NCBI GenBank assembly: GCA_035263125.1
Contig: DATFRP010000284.1
Coordinates: forward strand, 15,885 to 79,884
Direction of reading: 5' to 3'
DNA from: Gp6-AA40 sp035263125
GTDB taxonomy: Bacteria; Acidobacteriota; Vicinamibacteria; Vicinamibacterales; UBA2999
Length of the DNA: 64,000 nt
Shown here: positions 16,061-24,705 of the stretch, one piece after another
How the letters are laid out: every line of letters starts with the position of its first letter
Numbering within the stretch: position 1 is the stretch's first letter
Made by a program: the position numbers and the translations under genes
Notes under the pieces: generated by a model
The model's input: the letters and a program-made list of their open reading frames with translations, nothing else
Database searches by the model: none
What the model was told of the DNA's origin: nothing

Positions 16061-18228
16061 GATATGTTCCGCATCTGAGTGCGGGTCTCGTCGTTGCCGT
16101 CGACCTCGATACTATCGTTCGCTTTGGAGAAGGTCAACGTGCGACCTTTCATCTCGCGGCAGGATTGCGGTGTGGTCGCAGTTGCGGCCGTCATCGATTG
16201 TACGGTCGCGAGCACCGCGCCGGCACCGGAGATCGCGTAGCGCTCACTCTCCGCGTGATACGTCAGGCGCGACCCGAAAGCGGATTTGGTCTCCATGGTC
16301 AGTGTCACGCCTGTGACGGCTTCCAGACGTTCCATCCGATTCTCCGACGATGCCAGCACGACGTCGATTCGCTCCGCGTGGAGGTCGCCTTGTGGGCCTT
16401 TGACCTGAGCGACGTGAACCGGTTCGGCGCTCCCGCGCCGCCCTCCGGGAGGGGCGGCTGGAGAGCCTGCTCCCCTGCCCCTTGTCGGTCCTGCGAGCCC
16501 GACACTGTAGGTCACAGTGCGGGCGGCGTCGACATAACGGATCTCATCGCCGCTTCCGCTGACGCGGCCGGTCTCCAGATCGAGCGTGGATCGCACGTTT
16601 CCGTTTGCGGTCAGGTCCCCGTGCTCTCGATCGACCGTGACGGTATCACCGCTGATCGACGTCGAACCCTGGAACAGGCGTGCGTTCCCTTTGTAGACGG
16701 CTCTTCCTGTGGCAGACGTGTATTCGACTGCGTCGGCGTTGACGTTGGCGGCATTGTCCTGTTTCAGCAACCCCGGCATGTTGTTCGCCGACGAGGCGCG
16801 GCCGTCCGAGCCGCGTGAGGTTGCCGGCTTCGGGCGCAGCGTAGTCTTGACCTGAGTCCCCGAAATCTGCCTCGAATCGAGCGCGACATTGATGCGCTTG
16901 GCGTCGATCTCGATCTGGTCGATGGTCACGTGGGACACGCCGCCACCATCAGGAGCCGCGAGCGCGATCGCGTTCATCGCCGGCTGGTAGCGCGCTTCGG
17001 GAGCGCTCGCCTTCAAGTCGTCCTCTTCGAAGATCACGTTGCCGGTGAAGACCGCTTCCTTGACGGCATCCCCGTCCAGCGACGCTGCCAACATACGCGC
17101 ACGAACAACTCGCGGCGACGCGCCCTTCCGCGCCGGCTCGCGGTATTCAACGGCATCAGTGAAACGTGCGTCTGTCAGGCCGCGACCTTCCTGGCCAGAC
17201 GCATCCATCGTACGCGCCGTGATACGACCCCCCGGCGACTCGCCCGACGGGGGCAGGTCCAGACGCACGTTTTCACGTCCGGTTGCGTTGACGATCGAAC
17301 CATCGGTCGCAAGAAGCACGTCCAGCGACTCTGCCGCCATCGATCGCGTGGACTCGCCGTTTGAGGTCGGCGTGACCTCCGCGTGTCCGTTGAGCACCAC
17401 GCGCTCGAGAGTGCGGCCGTCTTCGCTGTAGTCCATGTCGATGTCGCGCGCGCTCATGCTGCGAATGGCGGAGCCTCCGCTTACGCGCGACTGTCCTCGC
17501 AACTCGAGATACGTGACGACGTCATTGTTCGCGTTGAGCCGCGCCGACGAATGGTCGGTGTCGATGATCTGCATGCCTCGAACGACGTGGACGTGCATGT
17601 CGAGGGTCAACGCATGCTGCGTGCGATCGAGCACGGCGCTGCCCGACGCGAACTCTGTCGTCGGATGACCCGCATCGTCAACGACGGTGACAGCGGCGTG
17701 CTCGGCGATCGTCAGAATGTCGTCGTTCTGATCGAACGTACCGTTCGTGCCGGATCCGCTCATGTGACCTTTCTTGAACAGCACCGCACCGGGCACGCGA
17801 ACGATCGCGTCGTCTTCACTGTGTGTCGCCTGATCGGCAGTCATCTCGAATCCGTCGCTTGCGACCAGCTTCACGTGCCCTGTCAGCTCCTTCTGTTTCT
17901 GCTTCGGTCCGGACCGCGCGTCATCTGCCGTGACGACGAACGTGCGCCCATCCGACTTCTGCACGGTGATTCGTGGCTTCGTCCACGTCGACGACCCGTC
18001 CTCGTTGAACTGCACCTTTTCGAACGACATCTGAAAGTCACGGGCGGTCAGACGATTCTGCTGCACTTTACCGCCGACCGCCTCGGCGGTTACCTTCTCA
18101 TCGAGACGCTTCACCGGCGCAGGTCGGGGCGGCGTGCGGCGTGTCCCGATCGACAGATACACGACGACCGCCACGGCGATCCCGAAGATCGCCACCATCG
18201 CGCGCAAGCGTCTCTGCCAGGCGGTCAT
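16036..18228 (-). CDS. LptC N-terminal / LptA-OstA-like multidomain LPS transport protein
   Basis: A 730-residue protein far longer than LptC (about 190) or LptA (about 180). One membrane helix (VAIFGIAVAVVVYLSI, about residues 12-27) is followed by periplasmic beta-jellyroll sequence. The first part (LTARDFQMSFEKVQFNEDGS onward) is LptC-like. Later parts are OstA-like, for example YTSATGRAVYKGNARLFQGS and DGFEMTADQATHSEDDAIVR. This looks like a bridge and its periplasmic extension fused into one chain. It lies directly upstream of lptB and rpoN, where lptC and lptA normally sit. Domain borders are by eye. Confidence 0.85.
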   Translation of the reverse strand: MTAWQRRLRAMVAIFGIAVAVVVYLSIGTRRTPPRPAPVKRLDEKVTAEAVGGKVQQNRLTARDFQMSFEKVQFNEDGSSTWTKPRITVQKSDGRTFVVTADDARSGPKQKQKELTGHVKLVASDGFEMTADQATHSEDDAIVRVPGAVLFKKGHMSGSGTNGTFDQNDDILTIAEHAAVTVVDDAGHPTTEFASGSAVLDRTQHALTLDMHVHVVRGMQIIDTDHSSARLNANNDVVTYLELRGQSRVSGGSAIRSMSARDIDMDYSEDGRTLERVVLNGHAEVTPTSNGESTRSMAAESLDVLLATDGSIVNATGRENVRLDLPPSGESPGGRITARTMDASGQEGRGLTDARFTDAVEYREPARKGASPRVVRARMLAASLDGDAVKEAVFTGNVIFEEDDLKASAPEARYQPAMNAIALAAPDGGGVSHVTIDQIEIDAKRINVALDSRQISGTQVKTTLRPKPATSRGSDGRASSANNMPGLLKQDNAANVNADAVEYTSATGRAVYKGNARLFQGSTSISGDTVTVDREHGDLTANGNVRSTLDLETGRVSGSGDEIRYVDAARTVTYSVGLAGPTRGRGAGSPAAPPGGRRGSAEPVHVAQVKGPQGDLHAERIDVVLASSENRMERLEAVTGVTLTMETKSAFGSRLTYHAESERYAISGAGAVLATVQSMTAATATTPQSCREMKGRTLTFSKANDSIEVDGNDETRTQMRNISCPPSASR

Positions 18229-18241
18229 TGCGGTGTGTCGT

Positions 18242-18259
18242 GTCCGGCTTCAGCCGGAC
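18242..18259. repeat. GTCCGGCT palindrome, copy 1
   Basis: An eight-base perfect stem (GTCCGGCT/AGCCGGAC) with a two-base loop, 14 bases upstream of the lptC-like start. Read on the minus strand it is GTCCGGCTGAAGCCGGAC, matching 17 of 18 bases of a second copy at 47023-47040. This is a REP-like dispersed hairpin. Confidence 0.75.
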
Positions 18260-18270
18260 CTACTGACGTC

Positions 18271-18292
18271 TGGTCCGCCTTCAGGCGGACCA
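18271..18292. repeat. TGGTCCGCCT palindrome
   Basis: A ten-base perfect inverted repeat, TGGTCCGCCT with AGGCGGACCA, around a two-base centre. It lies in the 110-base gap between recJ and the lptC-like gene, 11 bases from the first palindrome and of similar build (TCCG stem, TC centre). The two probably form a REP-like pair. AAGGTCAG occurs twice just beyond (18292-18299 and 18308-18315). Confidence 0.7.
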
Positions 18293-18338
18293 AGGTCAGC
18301 CTAACCTAAGGTCAGGATAGCACCCGCTCGGTGATCAG

Positions 18339-20072
18339 TCAGTTCTGCGGCGCCTTGAAATCAGCGATCGACAACTGCAGATACCGCTCGCCGTTCCAGA
18401 TGTCCTGCTCGAGGGAGAACGCGAGATCGATCGCGGTGCGGTGCTCAGTCACGAACCCTTCGCGTTCGGAGGCACGCCATGCGATGCCACGCATCACGCG
18501 GCCATCCTGGCGGAATGCCATTTTCAGATGACGCTCTTTGACCCTTCTCGGACCGTCGATGATCTCGACCGCCCCGGTCTGGAAGATCGGACGTGGATTG
18601 CCTGCGCCGAACGGTGCCAGCGTCGTGAGCTCTGAGGCGACGCGCTCGTCGATGCCGCGAAACGCAAGCGCGCCGTCGATCCACAAACGAGGTCGTAGAT
18701 CGTCAGGCTGCAATCGCGCATCGGCGAAGTCGTTGACCCGCGCACGAAGCTCACGGATGCGCGCGGACTCCATCGTCAGTCCCGCTGCCTGTTTGTGACC
18801 GCCGAATCGTGTCATCACCTCACCGCACGACTCGAGCGCTGCCAGCATGTTGAACGACGGGATGCTCCGGCAGGAACCATGCGCAACGTCTCCGTCGGTG
18901 GACATGACGATGGCCGGTCGGTGGAACGCATCCACCAGTTTCGAGGCCACGATGCCGATGACGCCCCGGTGCCAGCCTTCACCAGCCACGACGATGACGG
19001 TACGCGACCCGACCTCGAGGTCGGTCTCGACCGCCTTTCGCGCCTCCGCCACGATGTCCGCCTCCTCCTGTTGCCGCCGGAGGTTTTCGGCATCGAGCTG
19101 TTCGGCCAGCTGACGCGCTTCGGCTGCCATGCCTTCGTCGGCCGCGAGCAGCAGACGCGCGGCGATGTCGGGCGTGCTCATCCGGCCTGCCGCGTTGACG
19201 CGAGGCGCCAGCACGAAGCCGATGTGGTAGCTGTCGATCTCCTTGCCCGTCAGCCCGCACACGTCGAGCAACGAGCGGAGTCCGACCCGGTGCGGGCCTT
19301 TCGACAACATGCCCAGACCGAGCTTCGCGATGACGCGGTTCTCGCCGGTGAGTGGAACGACGTCCGCCAGTGTGCCGATCGCCGCAACTTTGACGAACGC
19401 CGGAAGCCAGCTCACGTGTCCCGTTCGCGCGCACAAGGCGTGCACCAGTTTCAGCGCGACGCCGACGCCTGCGAGGTTCTTGTCGCCGTACTGGCAATCG
19501 TGCCGTTTCGGGTTGATGACGGCCAGCGCGCTCGGGAGCTCGATGTCCGGCTCATGGTGATCGGTGATGATCAGATCCAGCCCGAGCATGCGCGCATGTT
19601 GCGCTGCTTCCACGGCCCTGATACCGCAGTCGACCGAAATCACGACTCGCACGCCCTCCGCGTGCAATCGATCGAGCGACGCCGGCTGAAGACCGTAGCC
19701 ATCCCGCAGACGTTCAGGGATGAAGTGCGTCACGTCGGCCCCGAGCATCTCGAGCGCACGCCTGAGGATGACCGTCGACGTGATCCCGTCGACGTCGTAG
19801 TCGCCGTGAATGGCGATGCGCTCACGCTGCGCGATGGCGCGCAGGATGCGGTCGACCGCAGCCCCCATATCGGCGAGCGTGAACGGATCGAGCAGATCGT
19901 CCAAGGTCGGTGACAGAAAACGCCTGGCGCGATCGGCGTCCGTCATGCCGCGAATGCAGAGCAGGCGGGCAGCGATCGGAGAGATCTGCAGCGCATGCGA
20001 CAGATCCGTCACCGCGACGTCGTCACACGGGAATGTCTCCCAGATCAGATCAGCCTTCGGCAATGCCGACAT
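18339..20072 (-). CDS. recJ: Single-stranded-DNA-specific exonuclease RecJ
   Basis: A 5'-3' ssDNA exonuclease in recombination and mismatch repair. The DHH domain has IHGDYDVDGITSTVIL, DCGIRAVEAA and LIITDHHEPD, which supply the metal-binding Asp and His residues. The DHHA1 domain shows RFGGHKQAAGLTM, and an OB-like C-terminal region ends LQLSIADFKAP. 577 residues, full length. It starts inside the end of accA (23-base overlap), so translation is likely coupled. It is the last gene of the guaA-dnaE-accA-recJ run. Confidence 0.96.
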   Translation of the reverse strand: MSALPKADLIWETFPCDDVAVTDLSHALQISPIAARLLCIRGMTDADRARRFLSPTLDDLLDPFTLADMGAAVDRILRAIAQRERIAIHGDYDVDGITSTVILRRALEMLGADVTHFIPERLRDGYGLQPASLDRLHAEGVRVVISVDCGIRAVEAAQHARMLGLDLIITDHHEPDIELPSALAVINPKRHDCQYGDKNLAGVGVALKLVHALCARTGHVSWLPAFVKVAAIGTLADVVPLTGENRVIAKLGLGMLSKGPHRVGLRSLLDVCGLTGKEIDSYHIGFVLAPRVNAAGRMSTPDIAARLLLAADEGMAAEARQLAEQLDAENLRRQQEEADIVAEARKAVETDLEVGSRTVIVVAGEGWHRGVIGIVASKLVDAFHRPAIVMSTDGDVAHGSCRSIPSFNMLAALESCGEVMTRFGGHKQAAGLTMESARIRELRARVNDFADARLQPDDLRPRLWIDGALAFRGIDERVASELTTLAPFGAGNPRPIFQTGAVEIIDGPRRVKERHLKMAFRQDGRVMRGIAWRASEREGFVTEHRTAIDLAFSLEQDIWNGERYLQLSIADFKAPQN

Positions 20073-21012
20073 TCCCCATGGCGCGCCACTTCTCGTAGCG
20101 CGCTCGCGATCGTGCGTCCGCGTTCATCGAGGCGACGTCGTTCAGCGTGCGATCGAGCACCGTGTCGAGGAGCGTGGCTGCCACATCAACGTTGGTATGA
20201 GCACCGCCCCGCGGTTCGGGCACGATCTCATCGATCAATCCCAGGCGAAGCAGGTCCGGTGCCGTGAGCTTCAGCGCTTCGGCAGCCTCGACCTTCTTAC
20301 CGCTGTCGCGCCACAGAATCGCCGCGCAGCCCTCGGGCGGGATGACGCTGTAAATCGCGAACTCGTGCATCAGAATCCGATCGCCGACCGCCAGACCGAG
20401 CGCGCCGCCGCTGCCGCCTTCGCCGTGGACGATCACCACGATCGGCACCTCGAGCGCCGCCATCTCACGCAGATTCAGGGCAATGGCCTCTGAGATTCCC
20501 CGTTCCTCCGACTCGATGCCGGGATACGCGGCGGGCGTGTCGATGAACGCGATGACCGAGCGCCGGTACTTCTCCGCGAGCTTCATGGCCCGGAGCGCCT
20601 TGCGATAGCCTTCTGGCTTCGCGTAACCGAAGTTCCGGTAAATCTTCTGCTTCGTGTCGCCACCGCCCTTGTGATGCCCGACGATGAGCACCGGCTCGTC
20701 CTTGTAGCGCGCAAACCCTGCCACCACGGCATGATCGTCGGCGAAGCGGCGATCTCCGCTGATCTCAGTGAACTCGGTGAAGAGACGGTTCACATAATCG
20801 AGCACGGTCGGCCGATTCGGATGCCTCGCCACGAGCACGCGCTGCCAGGGCGTCAGGTTCTTGTAGATCTCGCCGCGAATCGCATCGATGCGGTGGTTCA
20901 GACTGTCGATGGATCGCTGGCGTTCGGGCGTCATCGGCAGCATCGCCATCGCTTCCAGCTCTTTGAGCAACAGTGCGATCGGTTCCTCGAAGTCGAGTGT
21001 GTCAGGAGGCAT
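20050..21012 (-). CDS. accA: Acetyl-CoA carboxylase carboxyltransferase subunit alpha
   Basis: Carries out the carboxyl transfer of acetyl-CoA carboxylase together with AccD, making malonyl-CoA. A coiled N-terminal segment precedes the crotonase-like core with YVNRLFTEFTEISGDR, DTPAAYPGIESEERG, VHGEGGSGGALGLAVGDRIL and YSVIPPEGCAAILWRD. 320 residues. It lies 12 bases after dnaE, the same dnaE-accA adjacency known in E. coli. accD is not in the window. Confidence 0.96.
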   Translation of the reverse strand: MPPDTLDFEEPIALLLKELEAMAMLPMTPERQRSIDSLNHRIDAIRGEIYKNLTPWQRVLVARHPNRPTVLDYVNRLFTEFTEISGDRRFADDHAVVAGFARYKDEPVLIVGHHKGGGDTKQKIYRNFGYAKPEGYRKALRAMKLAEKYRRSVIAFIDTPAAYPGIESEERGISEAIALNLREMAALEVPIVVIVHGEGGSGGALGLAVGDRILMHEFAIYSVIPPEGCAAILWRDSGKKVEAAEALKLTAPDLLRLGLIDEIVPEPRGGAHTNVDVAATLLDTVLDRTLNDVASMNADARSRARYEKWRAMGNVGIAEG

Positions 21013-21024
21013 GGACAGACCAGG

Positions 21025-24000
21025 TCATCGGCCCTCGGCTTTGCCCGGGGCGTCCTGAGTGGGAGTCGACGAGCGCAGGCTGACCGATCCAGCGCCGCAG
21101 ATTCTTTCGACCTCCGAGACCAGGCTCTCGGACGGACGCACGCGGATCCCGCTGATGTCGGCGGTCACCCGAATGTGTTTCTCCTGCTCGTGAATCACGA
21201 ACGCGACGCGACGGTCTCCCTTGTGATGCGCCAGCACTTCCAGCAGTTTCTCGAAGGTCGCTCGACCGTGCGGAGGCATCGAGAGACGGATGGCCACCGA
21301 TTTGGCCAGACGTTCGCGCACCATCTCGATCGGCACGATTTCAGACGCCAGGATTCTCGAGGATTCGTCGTCGCGCTCAAAGCGCCCGGCGACGCACACC
21401 GTCTTCCCCGCTTCCGCCAGGTGGCCATGTTGCTTGAACGCTTCCGGGAACACCACCACCTCGATGCTCCCGTGGGCGTCGTCGAGCATGAACACGCACA
21501 TGCGATCGCCTCGGCGGGTCTTGAGCGGCCGCAGTCCGGAGACGATACCGCCGATGGAGATCTCCTCAGCCACCAGTCGCCCATTCCCGTTGCCCGACGG
21601 GAAGCCGTGGCCAGGCCGGTCATTCCCGTTGCTCGATCCCGCGGCCGGTGCAATCGAATCGTCGCCGCTGTCATCCTGCGGCGCGTCGGCCTCTTTCTTG
21701 ACGACCAGATCTTTGGTGGTCTTCGATCCGTACTCGCGCAGATCGTCAGCCCATCGATCGATCGGATGGCCGCTCCAATAGAGACCGAGTGACTCTTTCT
21801 CGAAATTGAGCTGATCGATCTCCGACCAGGGCGGGACATCGGGGAGACGGACGACAGTCGGTCCCGCCTCTTCCTCTCCTCCACCGAAGAGATCGACCTG
21901 TCCCAGATCCTTGTTCCGCTGCGTACGCGCGCCGTGCTCGAAGGCGCTTTCAATCGCCGCGAACAACTTCGCGCGAACGGCAGGCAGCGGCGCGCCAGTC
22001 GACGCTCCGGTCCCCGGGCCGATGATGGTGTCGCACGCACCCGATTTCACGAGCGCCTCGAACACGCGTTTGTTCGCGATCCGCAGATCGAGCACCTCGC
22101 ACAACGCGTGCAAGGAGGGGATGCGGCCGCCGAGCAGCTCACGCGCCTGGATGATGGCGTTGATCGCGCCTTCGCCCAGTCCCTTGATGGCCGTCAGGCC
22201 GAACCGTACACCACGCCCGGGCTCGACCGTGAAGTTCAGCCGGCTCTCGGTGATGTCGGGCGGCAGCACCGGGATCCCGCGATCGCGGCTCTCTGCCAGA
22301 TACACCGCGAGCTTGTCGGTGTTCTGCGCTTCGATCGTCAGCAGAGCGGCAGCGAAGTGCCAGGGGTAGTTGGCCTTCAGATAGGCTGTCTGGTAGGCGA
22401 GGAAGGCGTACGCGGTCGAATGCGACTTGTTGAAGCCGTACCCGGCGAAGTATTCCATCAGGTCGAAGATCTTGGTCGCCTTCTTCTCGTTGATCCCTTT
22501 GGCGAGCGCACCGTCCATGAAGTCGGCGCGCATCTTCGCCATGACCTTCGGATCCTTCTTCCCCATCGCCTTGCGCAGCATGTCGGCTTGCGCCAGCGAG
22601 AAACCGGCCAGCGCCTGCGCGATGAGCATCACCTGTTCCTGATAGGCGATGACGCCGTAGGTGTCGCCCAGGATCGGGGCCAGCTGCTGCAGGTCGTACT
22701 TGACCTCCTTCGTGCCCTGCTTGCGCGCGATGTAGTCGTCCACCATGCCGGACTTCAGCGGCCCTGGGCGATAGAGCGCGTTCAGCGCGATCAGATCGTC
22801 GAGCCGGTCCGGCCTCGCTTTGCGCAACAGCTCGCGCATGCCCGACGACTCGAACTGGAAGATGCCGTAGGCCGCGCCCTCCTGGAACACCTTGTAGGTC
22901 TTCGCGTCGTCCAGCGGCACGTTGTCGATGTCGAGGTCGATGCCTTCAGTCCGCTTGATCTCCTTCAGGGCATCGTCGATCAATGTGAGCGTGCTGAGCC
23001 CCAGGAAGTCCATCTTCAGAAGGCCGACCCGCTCGACCTCCTTCATGTTCCACTGGGTGACGATTTCATCGCGCTGCCCTTTGTAGAGCGGCGCGTAGTC
23101 CGTGATCGGGCCGGGCGCGATGACGACGCCCGCGGCGTGCACCGACGCATGGCGCGACATGCCCTCGAGGCGCTTGCCGATCTCGATCACTTCCTTGACC
23201 TTCGGGTCCTTCGCCACCATGTCCTTGAGGACCGGATTCTCGGCGAGGGCCTTGTCCAGCGTCATGTCGAGCGCCGGCGGGATCTGCTTGGCGATGTTGT
23301 TGACGTCGGCGTAGGGCATGTCGAGGGCGCGTCCGACGTCGCGTACCACCGCCTTGGCCTTCATCGTCCCGAAAGTGATGATCTGGGCGACGTTCTCACG
23401 CCCGTATTTGCGTGTGACGTACTCGATCACCTCACCGCGCCGGCGTTCGCAGAAGTCCACGTCGATATCGGGCATGGACACGCGCTCGGGGTTGAGGAAC
23501 CGCTCGAACAGCAGGTCGTAGTGGATCGGATCGACGTCAGTGATGCGCAGGCACCACGCAACCAGGGAGCCCGCCGCAGAACCGCGGCCCGGCCCAACCG
23601 GGATGCCCCGCTCGCGTCCATACCGGATGAAATCCCAGACGATCAGGAAGTAGCCGGTGTAGCCCATCTCCTTGATCATCGCGATCTCATAGTCGAGACG
23701 CGTCGTGTACTCGTCGATCGTGTGCCGGAGCGAACCGGCCGCCTGCAGTTTCTGCAGGCGCGGCAGCCGCTGCGCAAATCCATCGCGCGCGACCCGCTCG
23801 AAGTACTCATCGAGCGTCAACCCGTCAGGCACGCCAAATACCGGCAGATGGTTCGTGCCTTTCGGGATCGTGACGTTGCAACGTTCCGCGACCAGAAGGG
23901 TGTTCTTGAGCGCGTCTTCATGCCCCCTGAAGACGCCGGCCATCTGCTCGGCCGTCTTCAGGAAGAACTGATCGCCGGTGTACCGCAACCGCTTCTCGTC

Positions 24001-24690
24001 CTGTACCGTCTTGCCCGAACCGATGCAGAGCAGAATGTCGTGCGGCTGGTAATCGCCCTGGCGCAGGTAGTGCACGTCGTTGGTCGCAACCAATGGCAGA
24101 TTCAGTTCGCGCGCGAGCGGGATGATGCCCCGATTGACCGTCTTCTGCTCTTCGATGCCCTGATACTGCATCTCGAGGAAGAAGTTGTTCGGACCCAGGA
24201 TGTCGCGCAGCCGCGCCGCCGCTTCGAGTGCGGGACGCGCCTGCTCCACCTTGAGAGCGCTGGCGACTTCCCCCTTCAGGCAGCTGCTCAGGCCGATCAA
24301 CCCTTTCGAGTGCTGGGCCAGCAGATCCTTGTCGATGCGAGGCCGATAGTAGAAACCCTCGGTGTAGCCGGCCGACACGAGTTTGATCAGATTCTTGTAG
24401 CCTTCGTCGGTCTCGGCCAGCAGCACGAGATGGTTGGTCTCCGTCTGTGGACCGCTCTTGTCGAACCGGCTGCCCTGTGCGACGTAGACCTCGCATCCGA
24501 GAATCGGCTTCAGCCCGCGCTCGCGGGCGTGGTCGTGAAAGACCACCGATGAAAACATGTTGCCATGCTCGGTGACCGCCAGCCCCGGCATCTTCAGCTT
24601 GACCGCTTCGTCCAGCAGCTCGTCGATCCGGCACGCGCCGTCGAGGAGCGAGAACTCGGTGTGAAGATGAAGGTGGACGAAATCAGTCAT
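21025..24690 (-). CDS. dnaE: DNA polymerase III subunit alpha
   Basis: Replicative polymerase catalytic subunit of 1,221 residues. The N-terminal PHP domain begins FVHLHLHTEFSLLDGACRI. The palm holds GPGRGSAAGSLVAWCLRI and the catalytic Asp pair in MPDIDVDFCERRR. Fingers and the beta-binding region follow. The OB domain includes ISIGGIVSGLRPLKTRRGDR, and a C-terminal domain with little conservation ends the protein. A low-complexity Gly/Asn/Asp insert (about residues 1000-1030) lies between the fingers and the OB domain. It is spaced 15 bases from guaA. Confidence 0.97.
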   Translation of the reverse strand: MTDFVHLHLHTEFSLLDGACRIDELLDEAVKLKMPGLAVTEHGNMFSSVVFHDHARERGLKPILGCEVYVAQGSRFDKSGPQTETNHLVLLAETDEGYKNLIKLVSAGYTEGFYYRPRIDKDLLAQHSKGLIGLSSCLKGEVASALKVEQARPALEAAARLRDILGPNNFFLEMQYQGIEEQKTVNRGIIPLARELNLPLVATNDVHYLRQGDYQPHDILLCIGSGKTVQDEKRLRYTGDQFFLKTAEQMAGVFRGHEDALKNTLLVAERCNVTIPKGTNHLPVFGVPDGLTLDEYFERVARDGFAQRLPRLQKLQAAGSLRHTIDEYTTRLDYEIAMIKEMGYTGYFLIVWDFIRYGRERGIPVGPGRGSAAGSLVAWCLRITDVDPIHYDLLFERFLNPERVSMPDIDVDFCERRRGEVIEYVTRKYGRENVAQIITFGTMKAKAVVRDVGRALDMPYADVNNIAKQIPPALDMTLDKALAENPVLKDMVAKDPKVKEVIEIGKRLEGMSRHASVHAAGVVIAPGPITDYAPLYKGQRDEIVTQWNMKEVERVGLLKMDFLGLSTLTLIDDALKEIKRTEGIDLDIDNVPLDDAKTYKVFQEGAAYGIFQFESSGMRELLRKARPDRLDDLIALNALYRPGPLKSGMVDDYIARKQGTKEVKYDLQQLAPILGDTYGVIAYQEQVMLIAQALAGFSLAQADMLRKAMGKKDPKVMAKMRADFMDGALAKGINEKKATKIFDLMEYFAGYGFNKSHSTAYAFLAYQTAYLKANYPWHFAAALLTIEAQNTDKLAVYLAESRDRGIPVLPPDITESRLNFTVEPGRGVRFGLTAIKGLGEGAINAIIQARELLGGRIPSLHALCEVLDLRIANKRVFEALVKSGACDTIIGPGTGASTGAPLPAVRAKLFAAIESAFEHGARTQRNKDLGQVDLFGGGEEEAGPTVVRLPDVPPWSEIDQLNFEKESLGLYWSGHPIDRWADDLREYGSKTTKDLVVKKEADAPQDDSGDDSIAPAAGSSNGNDRPGHGFPSGNGNGRLVAEEISIGGIVSGLRPLKTRRGDRMCVFMLDDAHGSIEVVVFPEAFKQHGHLAEAGKTVCVAGRFERDDESSRILASEIVPIEMVRERLAKSVAIRLSMPPHGRATFEKLLEVLAHHKGDRRVAFVIHEQEKHIRVTADISGIRVRPSESLVSEVERICGAGSVSLRSSTPTQDAPGKAEGR

Positions 24691-24705
24691 TCACCAATGC
24701 TCGGT

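Noticed and set aside
21934..24552. An 872-codon open frame on the plus strand opposite dnaE
   Set aside because: Entirely antisense to a fully conserved dnaE. In this GC-rich sequence codon-position bias leaves long antisense frames open. The translation is Arg/His/Asp/Val-rich without motifs.
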